NCBI RefSeq assembly: GCF_001426945.1
Contig: NZ_LMFS01000004.1
Span: 268,632 to 332,631 of the forward strand
Reading direction: 5' to 3'
DNA from: Pseudolabrys sp. Root1462
GTDB taxonomy: Bacteria; Pseudomonadota; Alphaproteobacteria; Rhizobiales; Xanthobacteraceae
Length of the DNA stretch: 64,000 nt
Below, in pieces: positions 28,785 to 40,032 of the stretch; position 1 is the stretch's first letter, and each line of letters starts with the position of its first letter. The position numbers were made by a program, and so were the translations under genes. The notes beneath the pieces were generated by a model. It ran no database searches. It had not been told where the DNA came from and saw nothing but the letters and a program-made list of their open reading frames with translations.

Positions 28785-28872
28785 GATGCTGTCTCCGCTC
28801 GCCCTCTTGAAGAGTAATGCGGAAACGCCGGCTTTGGTTTCGCGGATTGATCGTGCGGTTCCGGACCGCGCG

Positions 28873-29277
28873 TCAGGCCGGAACGATGACCTTGCCGATC
28901 GGCCACAGCGCGAGACCAGCGAGCTTGAGATGCGCCCAGGCGAACGGAATGCCGACGATGGTGACCGCGAGCAGCAGCGCAGTGACGAGATGACCGAGCG
29001 CCAGCCACCAGCCGGCCAGCACGAACCAGATCACGTTGCCGAGGAGGCCGAGCGGACCCGTGCCGATGTCTTCCTGACCGAAATACGCGTCACGAGAAAC
29101 GGCGCGCTGCCCGAACGGCAGCAGCGTGTAAGCCGCGATGGTGAAGGCGGCTCGCGCCCAAGGCAGGCCGATGATGGTGATCGCCATGATCACGCCGGCG
29201 ACGGCCCAGCCGACCGCCATCCAGAAACCGCCGAAGACGATCCAGAGCAGGTTGAACAGCAGCGAGAACGGTCCCAT
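28873..29277 (-). CDS. YccF domain membrane protein
   Basis: 134 residues from ATG 29277, favoured over TTG 29283 because AGGAG lies 6 nt before it. Two YccF repeats are visible: LLWIVFGGFWMAVGWAVAG...ITIIGLPWARAAFTIA and NVIWFVLAGWWLALGHL...VTIVGIPFAWAHLKLA, each with a Trp-rich segment and a GIP/GLPW turn. The protein is an inner-membrane protein with about four hydrophobic segments. Function in the family is unknown. The gene is divergent from the racemase-like gene. Confidence 0.9.
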   Translation of the reverse strand: MGPFSLLFNLLWIVFGGFWMAVGWAVAGVIMAITIIGLPWARAAFTIAAYTLLPFGQRAVSRDAYFGQEDIGTGPLGLLGNVIWFVLAGWWLALGHLVTALLLAVTIVGIPFAWAHLKLAGLALWPIGKVIVPA

Positions 29278-29460
29278 CGCCAACTCCTATCGCGCGCCCG
29301 GCGCAGGGGAGATATGTGCGCGCCGCAGCCGAATCCAAGACCCGTGTCCGGTACCGGACGGCCGTCCGCCGCCGGGACCTGTGCTATGAACGGCGCCTGG
29401 CGCGTCGCCGTGCGCGAGCCGCGCCGGGACCAATCTCGTGCAGCAAGCTCAGGGCAGGCC

Positions 29461-30174
29461 ATGCGTGTCACCGGTGGGAAGTCAGTCTACGGAGCATCCG
29501 TCGGCATTCTGATGCTCGACGCGCGGTTTCCGCGCATTCCGGGCGACATGGGCAATGCCACGACCTGGCCCTTCCCGGTGCAGTATCGCGTCGTGCAAAA
29601 CGCAACGCCCGATGCCGTGGTGCGCAAGGGTGCGCCGGGGCTGCTCGATGCGTTCATCGACGCGGCGTGCGATCTCGCCCGGCACGGCGTCGATGGCATC
29701 ACGACGAACTGCGGCTTCCTGTCGCTGTTTCAGCAGGAGCTCGCCGACGCGGTTAACATTCCGGTGGCGACCTCGTCGCTGATGCAGGTTGAGTTCGTCA
29801 ACCGGCTGCTGCCGCAGGGCAAGCGCGCCGGCGTTCTCACCATTTCCGCTTCGACGCTGACGCCGGCACATTTGCAGAAGGCGCGCGTGCCGAAAGGTAC
29901 GCCAATCGGCAGCACCGAAGGCGGCCGCGAATTCACCCGCGCCATTCTCGGCAACGAGTTCGAGCTCGACGTCGAAGCGGCGCGGCAGGACAATGTCGAT
30001 GCGGCGGTCGCCTTTCACAAGGCGCACCCGGATCTCGGCGCCATCGTGCTCGAGTGCACCAACATGATCCCGTACGCCGCCGATATCCGCCGCGTCACCG
30101 GACTGCCGGTGTTCTCGATCTACAATTTCGTCTGCTGGTTTCAGCAGAGCCTGGTGCCGCGGACATTTCCGTAG
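29461..30174 (+). CDS. Aspartate/glutamate racemase family protein
   Basis: 237 residues from ATG 29461; the longer frame upstream crosses YccF antisense and is rejected. The two active-site cysteines of the Asp/Glu/hydantoin racemase superfamily are visible in ITTNCGFL (N-terminal half) and VLECTNMI (C-terminal half). The superfamily includes racemases, maleate isomerase and arylmalonate decarboxylase, so the exact reaction is open. No murein genes are adjacent. A short gap and hairpin separate it from the convergent secA. Confidence 0.88.
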   Translation: MRVTGGKSVYGASVGILMLDARFPRIPGDMGNATTWPFPVQYRVVQNATPDAVVRKGAPGLLDAFIDAACDLARHGVDGITTNCGFLSLFQQELADAVNIPVATSSLMQVEFVNRLLPQGKRAGVLTISASTLTPAHLQKARVPKGTPIGSTEGGREFTRAILGNEFELDVEAARQDNVDAAVAFHKAHPDLGAIVLECTNMIPYAADIRRVTGLPVFSIYNFVCWFQQSLVPRTFP

Positions 30175-30192
30175 GTCGGCCACAGGCGCATG

Positions 30193-30222
30193 AAAAAGGC
30201 CGGGACTTGAACGTCCCGGCCT
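30193..30222 (-). terminator. Terminator of secA
   Basis: AGGCCGGGAC (30197-30206) pairs with GTCCCGGCCT (30213-30222) around TTGAAC. On the minus strand the stem is followed by T5, as expected for a secA terminator; it may also slow the convergent transcript. Confidence 0.85.
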
Positions 30223-30245
30223 GAGCCATCAACGATGCGACGCGC

Positions 30246-33053
<2,808 letters not shown>

Positions 33054-33398
33054 CGGTGAAGCTCCTGATTACTGGCCGGGGCGCTTTAACACGCCGCAAC
33101 GACCGGATTTTGCTGCCGGCGCTCCGGAATTGGGCACTTTAGGGCAAATTCAGCGCCAAAATCGCGGGGTTAGGCGCCACAAGCCAAGGTCATGGGAGAG
33201 ATAGGAGGGGGTCAAATCAATGTCAATTGGTGCGCCAGGTTGGCCTTAACCCGCCCGGCGCCCCCGTTTGTGACGGCATTGAGAACGCCTGCGCGCGGCC
33301 TGGGTTCCTGGCGTCGGCCATTGCAAAGCCATGGTTGTTAGGTGACAAGGACGCGTTCGCCGCTTGACAGGCGGACGACGTTTTCCAGGGACAAACAG
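33054..33398. other. 345-bp divergent gap between secA and parvulin genes
   Basis: Presumably holds both promoters. No small gene is seen. A TTGACA at 33364-33369 lies too close to the parvulin start (30 nt) to act as its -35 box without losing the ribosome-binding site, so no promoter is called. A modest GC hairpin lies around 33250-33310. Confidence 0.5.
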
Positions 33399-34352
33399 AT
33401 GACGAACCCGAATAACGCCGGTGCGCCGGTAATCGGCCTGACCGTGTCGCGCTGGGCCGGCCTTGCCTTCGGCGCGCTGGCGCTGACTTTGGCCGCGACC
33501 GCGTCGCTTCAGGCGCAGGACGCCAAGGATCCGGTTGTGGCCACCGTCAACGGCACCCCGATCCACCAGAGCGACCTCGCCGTCGCCGAGGAGGAAGCCG
33601 GCCAGCTGCCGCCGATGTCGGAAGACGCCAAGAAGGACTACCTGGTCCAGTTCATGGCCGACGCGATCCTGATCACCAAGGCCGCCGAGGACAAGAAGGT
33701 CTCGAATGACGAGACCTTCAAGCGCAAGCTCGAATTCGCGCGCAAGAAGCTCCTGATGGAAGCCCTGCTCGCACAGGTGGCCAAGGAAGCCTCGACCGAC
33801 GCCGCCATGCATAAGGTCTTTGATGACGCCGTCGCCAAGCTGCCCGCCGAGGAAGAGGTCAAGGCCAGCCACATCCTGATCCGCGTCCCCGCTGGCGATG
33901 ACAAGGCGAGCGCCGCCGCCGAAGACAAGATCAAGGCGGTGATCGCGCGGCTCAACAAGGGCGAGGATTTTGCCAAGGTCGCCGACGAAGTGACCGAGGA
34001 CCCGTCGGGCAAGGGCAAGGGCGGCGATCTCGGCTACTTCACCAAGGACCAGATGGTGCCCGAATTCGCCAACGTCGCCTTCGCGCTCGACAAGGGCAAG
34101 ATCTCCGGCCCGGTGAAGACACAGTTCGGCTGGCACGTCATCAAGGTGACGGACAAGCGCGAGAAGCCCAAGCCGTCCTTCGAAGACGTCAAGCCGCAGG
34201 TCGAGCAGTTCGTCGCCCGCAAGGCGCAGGCAGATTTCGTCACCAAGCTGCGGGCCGACGCCAAGATCGTGAAGAACTACAAGGTCGAAGAGCCCAAATC
34301 TGACACGCCTAAGGCCGACGCCCCGGCGGCGCCCGCCGCACCGAAGCAGTAA
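33399..34352 (+). CDS. Parvulin-type peptidyl-prolyl isomerase, exported
   Basis: 317 residues from ATG 33399; GGGA lies 8 nt before it. A signal peptide (core GALALTLAATASLQAQ) precedes an N-terminal SurA-like chaperone helix region (about 45-150) and one parvulin PPIase domain (about 155-260) with VKASHILI, GGDLGYFTKDQMVPEFANVAFAL and GWHVIKV. The C-terminus is Lys/Pro/Ala-rich. Role: periplasmic folding of exported or outer-membrane proteins. It is divergent from secA and precedes argJ, an order seen often in Hyphomicrobiales; no gene symbol is assigned because several parvulins exist. Confidence 0.93.
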   Translation: MTNPNNAGAPVIGLTVSRWAGLAFGALALTLAATASLQAQDAKDPVVATVNGTPIHQSDLAVAEEEAGQLPPMSEDAKKDYLVQFMADAILITKAAEDKKVSNDETFKRKLEFARKKLLMEALLAQVAKEASTDAAMHKVFDDAVAKLPAEEEVKASHILIRVPAGDDKASAAAEDKIKAVIARLNKGEDFAKVADEVTEDPSGKGKGGDLGYFTKDQMVPEFANVAFALDKGKISGPVKTQFGWHVIKVTDKREKPKPSFEDVKPQVEQFVARKAQADFVTKLRADAKIVKNYKVEEPKSDTPKADAPAAPAAPKQ

Positions 34353-34378
34353 CGGCCTTCACCGACACAACGACAGGA

Positions 34379-34407
34379 ATGCCCGGCGAGAGCCGGGCAT
34401 TTTTTTG
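34379..34407 (+). terminator. Terminator after the parvulin gene
   Basis: ATGCCCGGC (34379-34387) pairs with GCCGGGCAT (34392-34400) around GAGA, followed by a run of T. A strong rho-independent terminator, 26 nt past the stop. Confidence 0.9.
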
Positions 34408-34428
34408 ATCAGGCTGTCATCGAGGTCT

Positions 34429-34535
34429 GTCATGCCCGGCCTTGTGCCGGGCATTCCGCTTAGGTAGGCACTGTGCTTCCCTCCGCGGGATGCCCGGCAC
34501 ATCAGGGCGTTTACGCCCGTCTTTCTACGGGCTAT
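34429..34535. repeat. REP-like intergenic element
   Basis: Begins GTCATGCCCGGCC...GGCCTTGTGCCGGGCAT and ends with GGGCGTTTACGCCCG and CTACGGGCTATG segments. Contains at least two hairpins (GCCCGGCCTTGTGCCGGGC; GGGCGTTTACGCCC). It resembles repeated intergenic elements of Bradyrhizobium-type genomes from general knowledge. It separates the parvulin terminator from argJ. Confidence 0.55.
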
Positions 34536-34567
34536 GCCCCGCGACGACAGTCATTGGATGACCACCG

Positions 34568-35803
34568 ATGTCCACCACCATTTCCCCACTCGCCCCGACC
34601 AACGTCCCCGACATGCCGGCGATCGCCGGCGTGCGCATGGCGACCGCCGAAGCCGGCATCCGCTACAAGGGCCGCACCGACGTGCTGCTGGCGCTGTTCG
34701 ATCCGGGCACGACGGTCGCCGGCGTGTTCACCACCTCGAAGTGCCCGTCGGCGCCGGTCGAGTGGTGCCGCGCCAATCTGAAGTCGGGAAAGGCGCGCGC
34801 GCTAGTGGTCAACTCCGGCAATGCCAATGCCTTCACCGGCAGAACGGGCCGGCAGGCGACCAAGCTCACCGCCGACACCGCCGCCAAGGTGATCGGCTGC
34901 AAGCCGAACGAGATTTTCCTCGCCTCGACCGGCGTGATCGGCGAGCCGCTCGACGCCACGAAGTTCGCCCCGGTGATGCAGGGCCTCGCCAACAGCGTGT
35001 CCGGCCAGTTCTTTCATGAAGCCGCCAGCGCGATCATGACCACCGACACCTTTCCGAAAGTTGCCACCGCGACGGCGAAGATCGGGAAGACGAAGGTGAC
35101 GATTTGCGGCATTGCCAAGGGCGCCGGCATGATCGCGCCGGACATGGCGACGATGTTGTCGTTCGTGTTCACCGATGCGGCGATTTCCGCGTCCGCGCTG
35201 CAGGCCCTGCTCAAGGAAGGCGTCGGCTCGACATTCAACGCCGTCACCATCGACGGCGACACCTCGACCTCCGACACGCTGATGATGTTCGCGACCGGCC
35301 AGGCCAAGGATTGTCCGAAGATCGCGCGCGCCGCCGATCCGAAACTAAAGGCGTTCAAGAAGGCGCTGCACGACGTGCTCGCCGATCTCGCCGAACAGGT
35401 GGCGCGGGACGGCGAAGGCGCGCGCAAGCTCGTCGAGATCGTCGTCGAGGGCGCGGTGTCGGATAAGTCGGCGCGGAGGATCGCGATGTCGATTGCGAAT
35501 TCACCCCTCGTCAAAACCGCCATCGCCGGCGAGGACGCCAACTGGGGCCGCGTCGTCATGGCGGTCGGCAAGGCCGGCGAGCCGGCCGATCGCGACAAAC
35601 TGTCGATCTGGTTCGCCGGCGTCCGCGTCGCTCACAAGGGCGCCCGCGATCCGTCTTACGACGAGTCCAAGGTCTCGGCCGAAATGAAGAAGCCAGAGAT
35701 CTTCCTCAAGGTCGCGCTCGGCATGGGCAAGGGCCGTGATCGTGTGCTGACCTGTGACCTCACCAAGGAATATGTCGCCATCAACGGCGACTACCGCTCC
35801 TAA
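34568..35803 (+). CDS. argJ: Bifunctional glutamate N-acetyltransferase / amino-acid acetyltransferase
   Basis: 411 residues. ArgJ transfers acetyl from acetylornithine to glutamate and can also make N-acetylglutamate from acetyl-CoA, driving the cyclic arginine pathway. The self-cleavage site is in PDMATMLSF: Thr195 becomes the N-terminal nucleophile of the beta chain, as in all ArgJ. The IDGDTSTSD and GEDANWGR segments are also typical. Two in-frame initiators close to 34568 exist; this ATG starts the family-like sequence. mutT follows on the same strand after 93 nt. Confidence 0.97.
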   Translation: MSTTISPLAPTNVPDMPAIAGVRMATAEAGIRYKGRTDVLLALFDPGTTVAGVFTTSKCPSAPVEWCRANLKSGKARALVVNSGNANAFTGRTGRQATKLTADTAAKVIGCKPNEIFLASTGVIGEPLDATKFAPVMQGLANSVSGQFFHEAASAIMTTDTFPKVATATAKIGKTKVTICGIAKGAGMIAPDMATMLSFVFTDAAISASALQALLKEGVGSTFNAVTIDGDTSTSDTLMMFATGQAKDCPKIARAADPKLKAFKKALHDVLADLAEQVARDGEGARKLVEIVVEGAVSDKSARRIAMSIANSPLVKTAIAGEDANWGRVVMAVGKAGEPADRDKLSIWFAGVRVAHKGARDPSYDESKVSAEMKKPEIFLKVALGMGKGRDRVLTCDLTKEYVAINGDYRS

Positions 35804-35896
35804 CGCCTCGTTAACTACTGCATCACCGCGTGAAAAGCAGAGTGGGCCGTTGAATGGAACTTAACCTGGCCTGGCTAGCGTGAGGCTCGTAGGGCT

Positions 35897-36301
35897 GTGA
35901 GCATCAAAGTCGTTCTCGTCGCCGCCTGCGCTCTCGTCGATGCCGACGGCCGCGTGCTTCTCGCACAGCGTCCCGCAGGCAAGCCGATGGCAGGCCTGTG
36001 GGAGTTTCCCGGCGGCAAGATCGAGGCTGGCGAGCGGCCCGAGCAGAGCCTGATCCGCGAACTCAAGGAAGAACTCGGAATTTCCGTCAAAGAGGACTGT
36101 CTCGCACCCTTCACCTTCGCCAGCCACGCCTATCCGGACTTTCATCTCCTGATGCCGCTCTATGTCTGCCGGCGCTGGGAGGGCACCGTCACCGCGCTGG
36201 AAGGGCAGCAACTCGCCTGGGTGAGACCGAACAGACTGCGCGACTACGAAATGCCGCCGGCGGACATCCCGCTGATTTCGCACCTGATGGCCTTGCTCTG
36301 A
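35897..36301 (+). CDS. mutT: 8-oxo-dGTP diphosphatase (MutT-type Nudix)
   Basis: 134 residues from GTG 35897; no ATG is close by and the sequence is family-like from here. The full Nudix box GX5EX7REUXEEXGU is present as GGKIEAGERPEQSLIRELKEELGI (residues about 35-58). MutT hydrolyses oxidised guanine nucleotides to avoid A:C transversions. It follows argJ, an arrangement frequent in Alphaproteobacteria. The gene ends 34 nt before the Flp pilin gene. Confidence 0.92.
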   Translation: MSIKVVLVAACALVDADGRVLLAQRPAGKPMAGLWEFPGGKIEAGERPEQSLIRELKEELGISVKEDCLAPFTFASHAYPDFHLLMPLYVCRRWEGTVTALEGQQLAWVRPNRLRDYEMPPADIPLISHLMALL

Positions 36302-36335
36302 CGGATGTTACGCACTTCCCGCAGGAGGCGAGGAT

Positions 36336-36515
36336 ATGAGTAAAGAACAAAGCGACAGAACGTTGCGCGGTTTTCTCATCGATCAGGATGGCGCCACCGC
36401 CATCGAGTACGGCCTGATCGCCGCCGGCATCGCCGCCGCCATCATCGCGACGGTCACCAGCCTCGGCACATCGGTGAAAACGATGTGGGAAACGATCAGC
36501 AACGCCTTCGGCTGA
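36336..36515 (+). CDS. Flp family type IVb pilin (orphan)
   Basis: 59 residues, too short for common ORF cut-offs. An AGGAGG at 36323-36328 precedes ATG 36336 by 7 nt. The sequence FLIDQDGATAIEYGLIAAG is the Flp prepilin processing region: cleavage after Gly by a TadV/CpaA-type peptidase leaves Ala-Thr-Ala-Ile-Glu, with Glu at +5 as required, followed by a hydrophobic helix (AAGIAAAIIATV). Flp pilins build tight-adherence pili. No tad/cpa genes are in the window, so this is either an orphan pilin or an added subunit. It may be co-transcribed with mutT. Confidence 0.88.
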   Translation: MSKEQSDRTLRGFLIDQDGATAIEYGLIAAGIAAAIIATVTSLGTSVKTMWETISNAFG

Positions 36516-36531
36516 CGTCACATCCCGCGGC

Positions 36532-37422
36532 CTAGGACTCGCCCGGTTTCTCTCCCGTCGAAATCTCTTTGGTGCCGAGCGCGTCGGCGAGTCGGCGCGT
36601 CGCCGAGCCGGGCTTGAGCGGCTTCTGCTGACTTTCGTGCGGCGCCCAGCCGGTGAGCCAGACGATCTCGAAGGTCGCGCGCACGCGGCCGTCGGCATCG
36701 GCGAAACGCTGCGCATAGATTTCCAGCATGCGCTGCAAGGTCGCACGCTTCAGCGGCGTGCGGCGCCGCTCGACGAGCATGTTGGTGGCCGCCATGGCGC
36801 GCAGGTCGCGCATCAGCGCAATCGGCGATGCGTAACGCACGACGATGCGATCGGAATCGACCACCGGGAGGGCAAAGCCCGCGCGCTGCAACAGCGAGCC
36901 GAGATCGCGCACGTCGGCGAACGGCGCCACGCGCGGCGACAGGCCGCCCTCGATTTCGCTTTCGGCCTGCGCGAAGGCCTCGCGCAACTCGGTGAGACTG
37001 TCGCCGCCGATCATCGCCGCCAGCAAAAGCCCGTCCGCCTTGAGCGCGCGGCGAACCTGGATGAGCGCGCCGGGCAGGTCATTGACGAACTGCAGCGCCA
37101 GCGCCGAGACGACGAGATCGAGCGACGCCTCGGAAAACGGCGAGCGTTGCGCGCCGACCATGACCTCGAGCCCGTCATCGCTGACGATCGACGCACGCTC
37201 CAGCGCGCCGACCTTGCCGGCCAAAGTCAGCACGTCACGCAGCGCATCGGTCGGCGTGTCGAGATCGGCGGCGCGCTCGAAGGTGCGCAGCACGACCGAT
37301 AGCCGTTCTGCCATTTCTTCCGCGACGCGCTCGATCAGAAACGTCGCCGGGCCAAGCGCCAGCGCGCGTTGCCGCCGCACCGGCAGCAAGGTACGGTCGA
37401 AGATGGTCGGGCCAGTTGTCAT
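36532..37422 (-). CDS. NDUFAF5/BioC-like SAM-dependent methyltransferase
   Basis: 296 residues from ATG 37422 with GGAAGG 7 nt upstream. It has the N-terminal FDRTLLPVRRQRAL region and the VGALERASIVSD and SPFSEASLDLVVSALALQFVNDLPGALIQVRRAL motifs, the usual post-I pattern of class I methyltransferases, and is closest in look to the C20orf7/NDUFAF5 group, which in mitochondria hydroxylates an arginine of complex I. The glycine-rich motif I is degenerate. It is divergent from comF with only 16 bp between starts. Confidence 0.83.
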   Translation of the reverse strand: MTTGPTIFDRTLLPVRRQRALALGPATFLIERVAEEMAERLSVVLRTFERAADLDTPTDALRDVLTLAGKVGALERASIVSDDGLEVMVGAQRSPFSEASLDLVVSALALQFVNDLPGALIQVRRALKADGLLLAAMIGGDSLTELREAFAQAESEIEGGLSPRVAPFADVRDLGSLLQRAGFALPVVDSDRIVVRYASPIALMRDLRAMAATNMLVERRRTPLKRATLQRMLEIYAQRFADADGRVRATFEIVWLTGWAPHESQQKPLKPGSATRRLADALGTKEISTGEKPGES

Positions 37423-37438
37423 CTGCTAGCCTTCCAGC

Positions 37439-38245
37439 ATGAACGAGCTTGTCGAGGCAAGCGAGGATCGGCGGCCGCCGGGCATAGCTGCCCGCGTCGG
37501 CGGCACATTGCGCAGCCTGTTCCGTATCGGTCTCGACGCGGCCCTGCCCTCGCTCTGCCCCGCCTGCCGGGAACCGCTGGGCGACGGCGCCGGCCTTTGC
37601 GCCGCCTGCTGGGCGAAACTATCGCCAATCGAGAAGCCCTACTGCGCGCGGCTCGGCATTCCCTTCATCTACGATCCCGGTCCCGGCCTCCTGTCTATGG
37701 AGGCGATGGCCAATCCGCCGGCCTATGACCGGGCCCGCGCGGCGGTGCGCTACGACGAGGTGGCGCGGTCTCTGGTCATCAGCTTCAAGTTCGGCGACCG
37801 CCTCGATCTGGCGCCGATGATGGGCCGCTGGATGGCGCGCGCCGGGACGGAACTGCTGGCCGACGCGGACGCCCTGGTGCCGGTGCCGCTGCACTGGCGG
37901 CGCCTGTGGGGCCGCCGTTTCAATCAGTCCGCCGCGTTGTCCGGAGCGATCTCCGAGGTCTCCGGCGTCCCCGTCCTCTACGACACGCTGCGCCGCATCC
38001 GCCCGACCCCGCAACAGATCGGCCTGTCCAAGACCGACCGCGCCAACAACGTGCAGGGCGCCTTCCGGGTGCCGGACGAACGCAAGGCGACGCTCAAGGA
38101 CCGGCGGGTCATCCTGGTCGACGATGTGCTGACCTCGGGGGCGACCGTCGATACCTGCGCCCGGGCCCTGCTGCGCGCCGGGGCGGCCCATGTCGACGTG
38201 CTGGTCTTTGCCCGGGTTGTCGCGCCCGCCCGCGCTACCATATAG
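37439..38245 (+). CDS. ComF family phosphoribosyltransferase-like protein
   Basis: 268 residues. The N-terminal zinc-ribbon-like pair CPACREPLG...CAACWAKL and the PRPP-binding motif VILVDDVLTSGATVDTCARALL are present, with the PRTase core from about residue 95. ComF proteins are linked to DNA uptake in competent bacteria and, in Gram-negative bacteria, to unknown phosphoribosyl reactions. Start ATG 37439 lies 17 nt from the divergent methyltransferase start. grxC follows on the same strand after 30 nt. Confidence 0.92.
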   Translation: MNELVEASEDRRPPGIAARVGGTLRSLFRIGLDAALPSLCPACREPLGDGAGLCAACWAKLSPIEKPYCARLGIPFIYDPGPGLLSMEAMANPPAYDRARAAVRYDEVARSLVISFKFGDRLDLAPMMGRWMARAGTELLADADALVPVPLHWRRLWGRRFNQSAALSGAISEVSGVPVLYDTLRRIRPTPQQIGLSKTDRANNVQGAFRVPDERKATLKDRRVILVDDVLTSGATVDTCARALLRAGAAHVDVLVFARVVAPARATI

Positions 38246-38275
38246 AAAAGGTTCGGGATTTTCGGAAGCGAGCCC

Positions 38276-38545
38276 ATGCCCTCGGTCGATATCTATACCA
38301 CCCAGTGGTGCCCCTATTGCAACATGGCCAAGGCGCTGCTGAAGCGCAAAGGCGTCGCCTATAACGAGATCGACGCCTCGGCCGGCAATGTGCGCCAGGC
38401 CATGATCGAGCGTGCCAACGGTCGCATGACCGTGCCGCAGATCTTCATCGGCGACACGCATGTTGGCGGCAGCGACGATCTGCATGCGCTGGAGCGCGCC
38501 GGCAAACTCGACGCGCTGCTCGCGGACAAGGGAACCACGGCATGA
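38276..38545 (+). CDS. grxC: Glutaredoxin 3
   Basis: 89 residues. The dithiol active site CPYC is at 12-15, with the TVPQIFI cis-Pro and GGSDDLHALE glutathione-binding segments. Glutaredoxin reduces disulfides using glutathione. It is translationally coupled to the next gene by a 4-nt ATGA overlap. The grxC-Nit-DUF1178 run is a conserved cluster in Alphaproteobacteria as far as I know. Confidence 0.96.
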   Translation: MPSVDIYTTQWCPYCNMAKALLKRKGVAYNEIDASAGNVRQAMIERANGRMTVPQIFIGDTHVGGSDDLHALERAGKLDALLADKGTTA

Positions 38546-39423
38546 GCGCGAAGCCTTCTACCTTCAAAGCCGGCCTGATCCAGATGCGCACGGGCGTCAC
38601 GCCCGCGGCCAACATCGACGCCGCCGCCCGCCTGATCGCCGAGGCCAAGGCGGCCGGCGCCGACTACGTGCAGACTCCCGAGATGACCAACATCATGGAG
38701 GTCAAGCGCGACCGGCTGTTTGAAACGATTCGCGAGGAAGAGAGCGATCCGTCGCTTGCCGCTTTTCGCGAGTTGGCGAAGAAGCACGGCCTGTTCGTTC
38801 ATGTCGGGTCGCTGGCGATCAAGCTGCTGCCGGATCGCGCCGCCAATCGCGGCTTCCTGATCGACCCGCAGGGCGAAATCGTCGCGCGCTACGACAAGAT
38901 CCACATGTTCGACGTCGATCTGGCGAATGGCGAGAGCTATCGCGAGTCGCGCACCTATCGTCCCGGCGAGATCGCCGTGACCGCCGATCTGCCGTGGGGC
39001 CGGCTCGGCATGACCATCTGCTACGACCTGCGCTTCCCGGCGCTGTATCGCGCGCTGGCCGAGGCCGGCGCAACGCTGCTCGCCATTCCGTCGGCCTTCA
39101 CCAGGCAGACCGGCGAAGCGCACTGGAACGTGCTGATGCGCGCCCGCGCCATCGAGACCGGCTGCTTCGTCATCGCCGCCGCACAAGGCGGCAAGCACGA
39201 GAACGGCCGCGAGACATTCGGCCATTCCATCGTGGTCGATCCATGGGGGCGCGTCCTCGCCGAAGGCGGCACCGAGCCAGGACTGATCATGGCGGAGATC
39301 GATCCGGCGCTGATCACCGAAGCACGTTCACGCGTGCCGTCGCTGGAGCACGGCCGCCGCTTCGAGATCGCCGAGCCGATCGCGGAGCCAGCGCACTTGC
39401 ATCTCGTGCGAGGCGCCGAATGA
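38542..39423 (+). CDS. Nitrilase-superfamily amidase (Nit1-like; deaminated glutathione amidase candidate)
   Basis: 293 residues. The Glu-Lys-Cys triad of the carbon-nitrogen hydrolase superfamily is E47 (TPEMTN), K119 (RYDKIHMFDV) and C160 (TICYDLRFP). The RYDKIHMFDVD signature and the neighbouring glutaredoxin point to Nit1-type deaminated glutathione amidase, a metabolite-repair enzyme, rather than a true nitrilase. It overlaps grxC and DUF1178 by 4 nt (ATGA) on both sides, so it is an internal gene of a tight operon. Confidence 0.92.
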   Translation: MSAKPSTFKAGLIQMRTGVTPAANIDAAARLIAEAKAAGADYVQTPEMTNIMEVKRDRLFETIREEESDPSLAAFRELAKKHGLFVHVGSLAIKLLPDRAANRGFLIDPQGEIVARYDKIHMFDVDLANGESYRESRTYRPGEIAVTADLPWGRLGMTICYDLRFPALYRALAEAGATLLAIPSAFTRQTGEAHWNVLMRARAIETGCFVIAAAQGGKHENGRETFGHSIVVDPWGRVLAEGGTEPGLIMAEIDPALITEARSRVPSLEHGRRFEIAEPIAEPAHLHLVRGAE

Positions 39424-39878
39424 TCAAATACACGCTGGCGTGCGACAAAGGCCATTCCTTCGAAAGCTGGTTCGCCGATAGTGCTGCCTATGACAAGCAG
39501 GCCAAGCGCGGCCTCGTCGCCTGTCCGCAATGCGGCTCGCCGAAGGTCGAGAAGGCGATCATGGCGCCGCGCTTGTCCGGCACGCGCAAGCGTGGCACCG
39601 CGCCGGAGATCACGGTGCCGCCACAGCAAGCGCCGGTCGCGGTGATGTCGCCGGTGGAGCAGGAGCTGCGCAGCAAGCTCAAGGAACTGCGCGAGCACAT
39701 CGTCAAGAACGCCGACAATGTCGGCGAGAAGTTTCCCGAAGAAGCCCGCAAGATGCATTACGGCCAGACCGAGCATCGCTCGATCTATGGTGTCGCCTCA
39801 CTCGACGACGCCAAGGAGCTCGCCGAGGAAGGCATCGACGTGCATCCAATCCCGGTGCTGCCGGACGAGCGGAATTAG
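39420..39878 (+). CDS. DUF1178 family protein
   Basis: 152 residues. It shows the family pattern: an N-terminal ACDKGHSFESWFADSAAYDKQ, a zinc-ribbon-like VACPQCGSPKVEKAIMAP, and a C-terminal helix with YGVASLDDAKELAEEGIDV. Two Cys groups could bind zinc. The function is unknown; conserved partnership with the Nit and grxC genes suggests redox or metabolite repair. Overlaps the preceding gene by 4 nt. Confidence 0.93.
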   Translation: MIKYTLACDKGHSFESWFADSAAYDKQAKRGLVACPQCGSPKVEKAIMAPRLSGTRKRGTAPEITVPPQQAPVAVMSPVEQELRSKLKELREHIVKNADNVGEKFPEEARKMHYGQTEHRSIYGVASLDDAKELAEEGIDVHPIPVLPDERN

Positions 39879-39935
39879 CGCTTCACCACCACTGTGGGGT
39901 GTCATGAACGTCCGAACCGGGGCCTGCCACCGCGC

Positions 39936-39952
39936 AAATTGTCTGACAATTT
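39936..39952. promoter_or_regulatory. 17-bp perfect palindrome, possible operator
   Basis: AAATTGTC-T-GACAATTT is a perfect inverted repeat with 8-bp arms, in an AT-rich stretch 81 bp before the protease start. It could be an operator; a TTGACT at 39957-39962 lies just downstream. No regulator gene is near. Confidence 0.4.
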
Positions 39953-40032
39953 AAGATTGACTCTTTTGAAATAACAATTCAGGATTGCAGTCGCTTCCGG
40001 GGGAATGTTCAACATTTTCCCGGAGTAAGCTC

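Noticed and set aside
33364-33369. TTGACA as -35 of the parvulin gene
   Set aside because: Only 30 nt from the ATG; a transcript would start after the ribosome-binding site.
39985-40032. Extension of the serine protease to an upstream start at 39985
   Set aside because: No Shine-Dalgarno; ATG 40033 has GGAG at a good distance and the extension has no family likeness.
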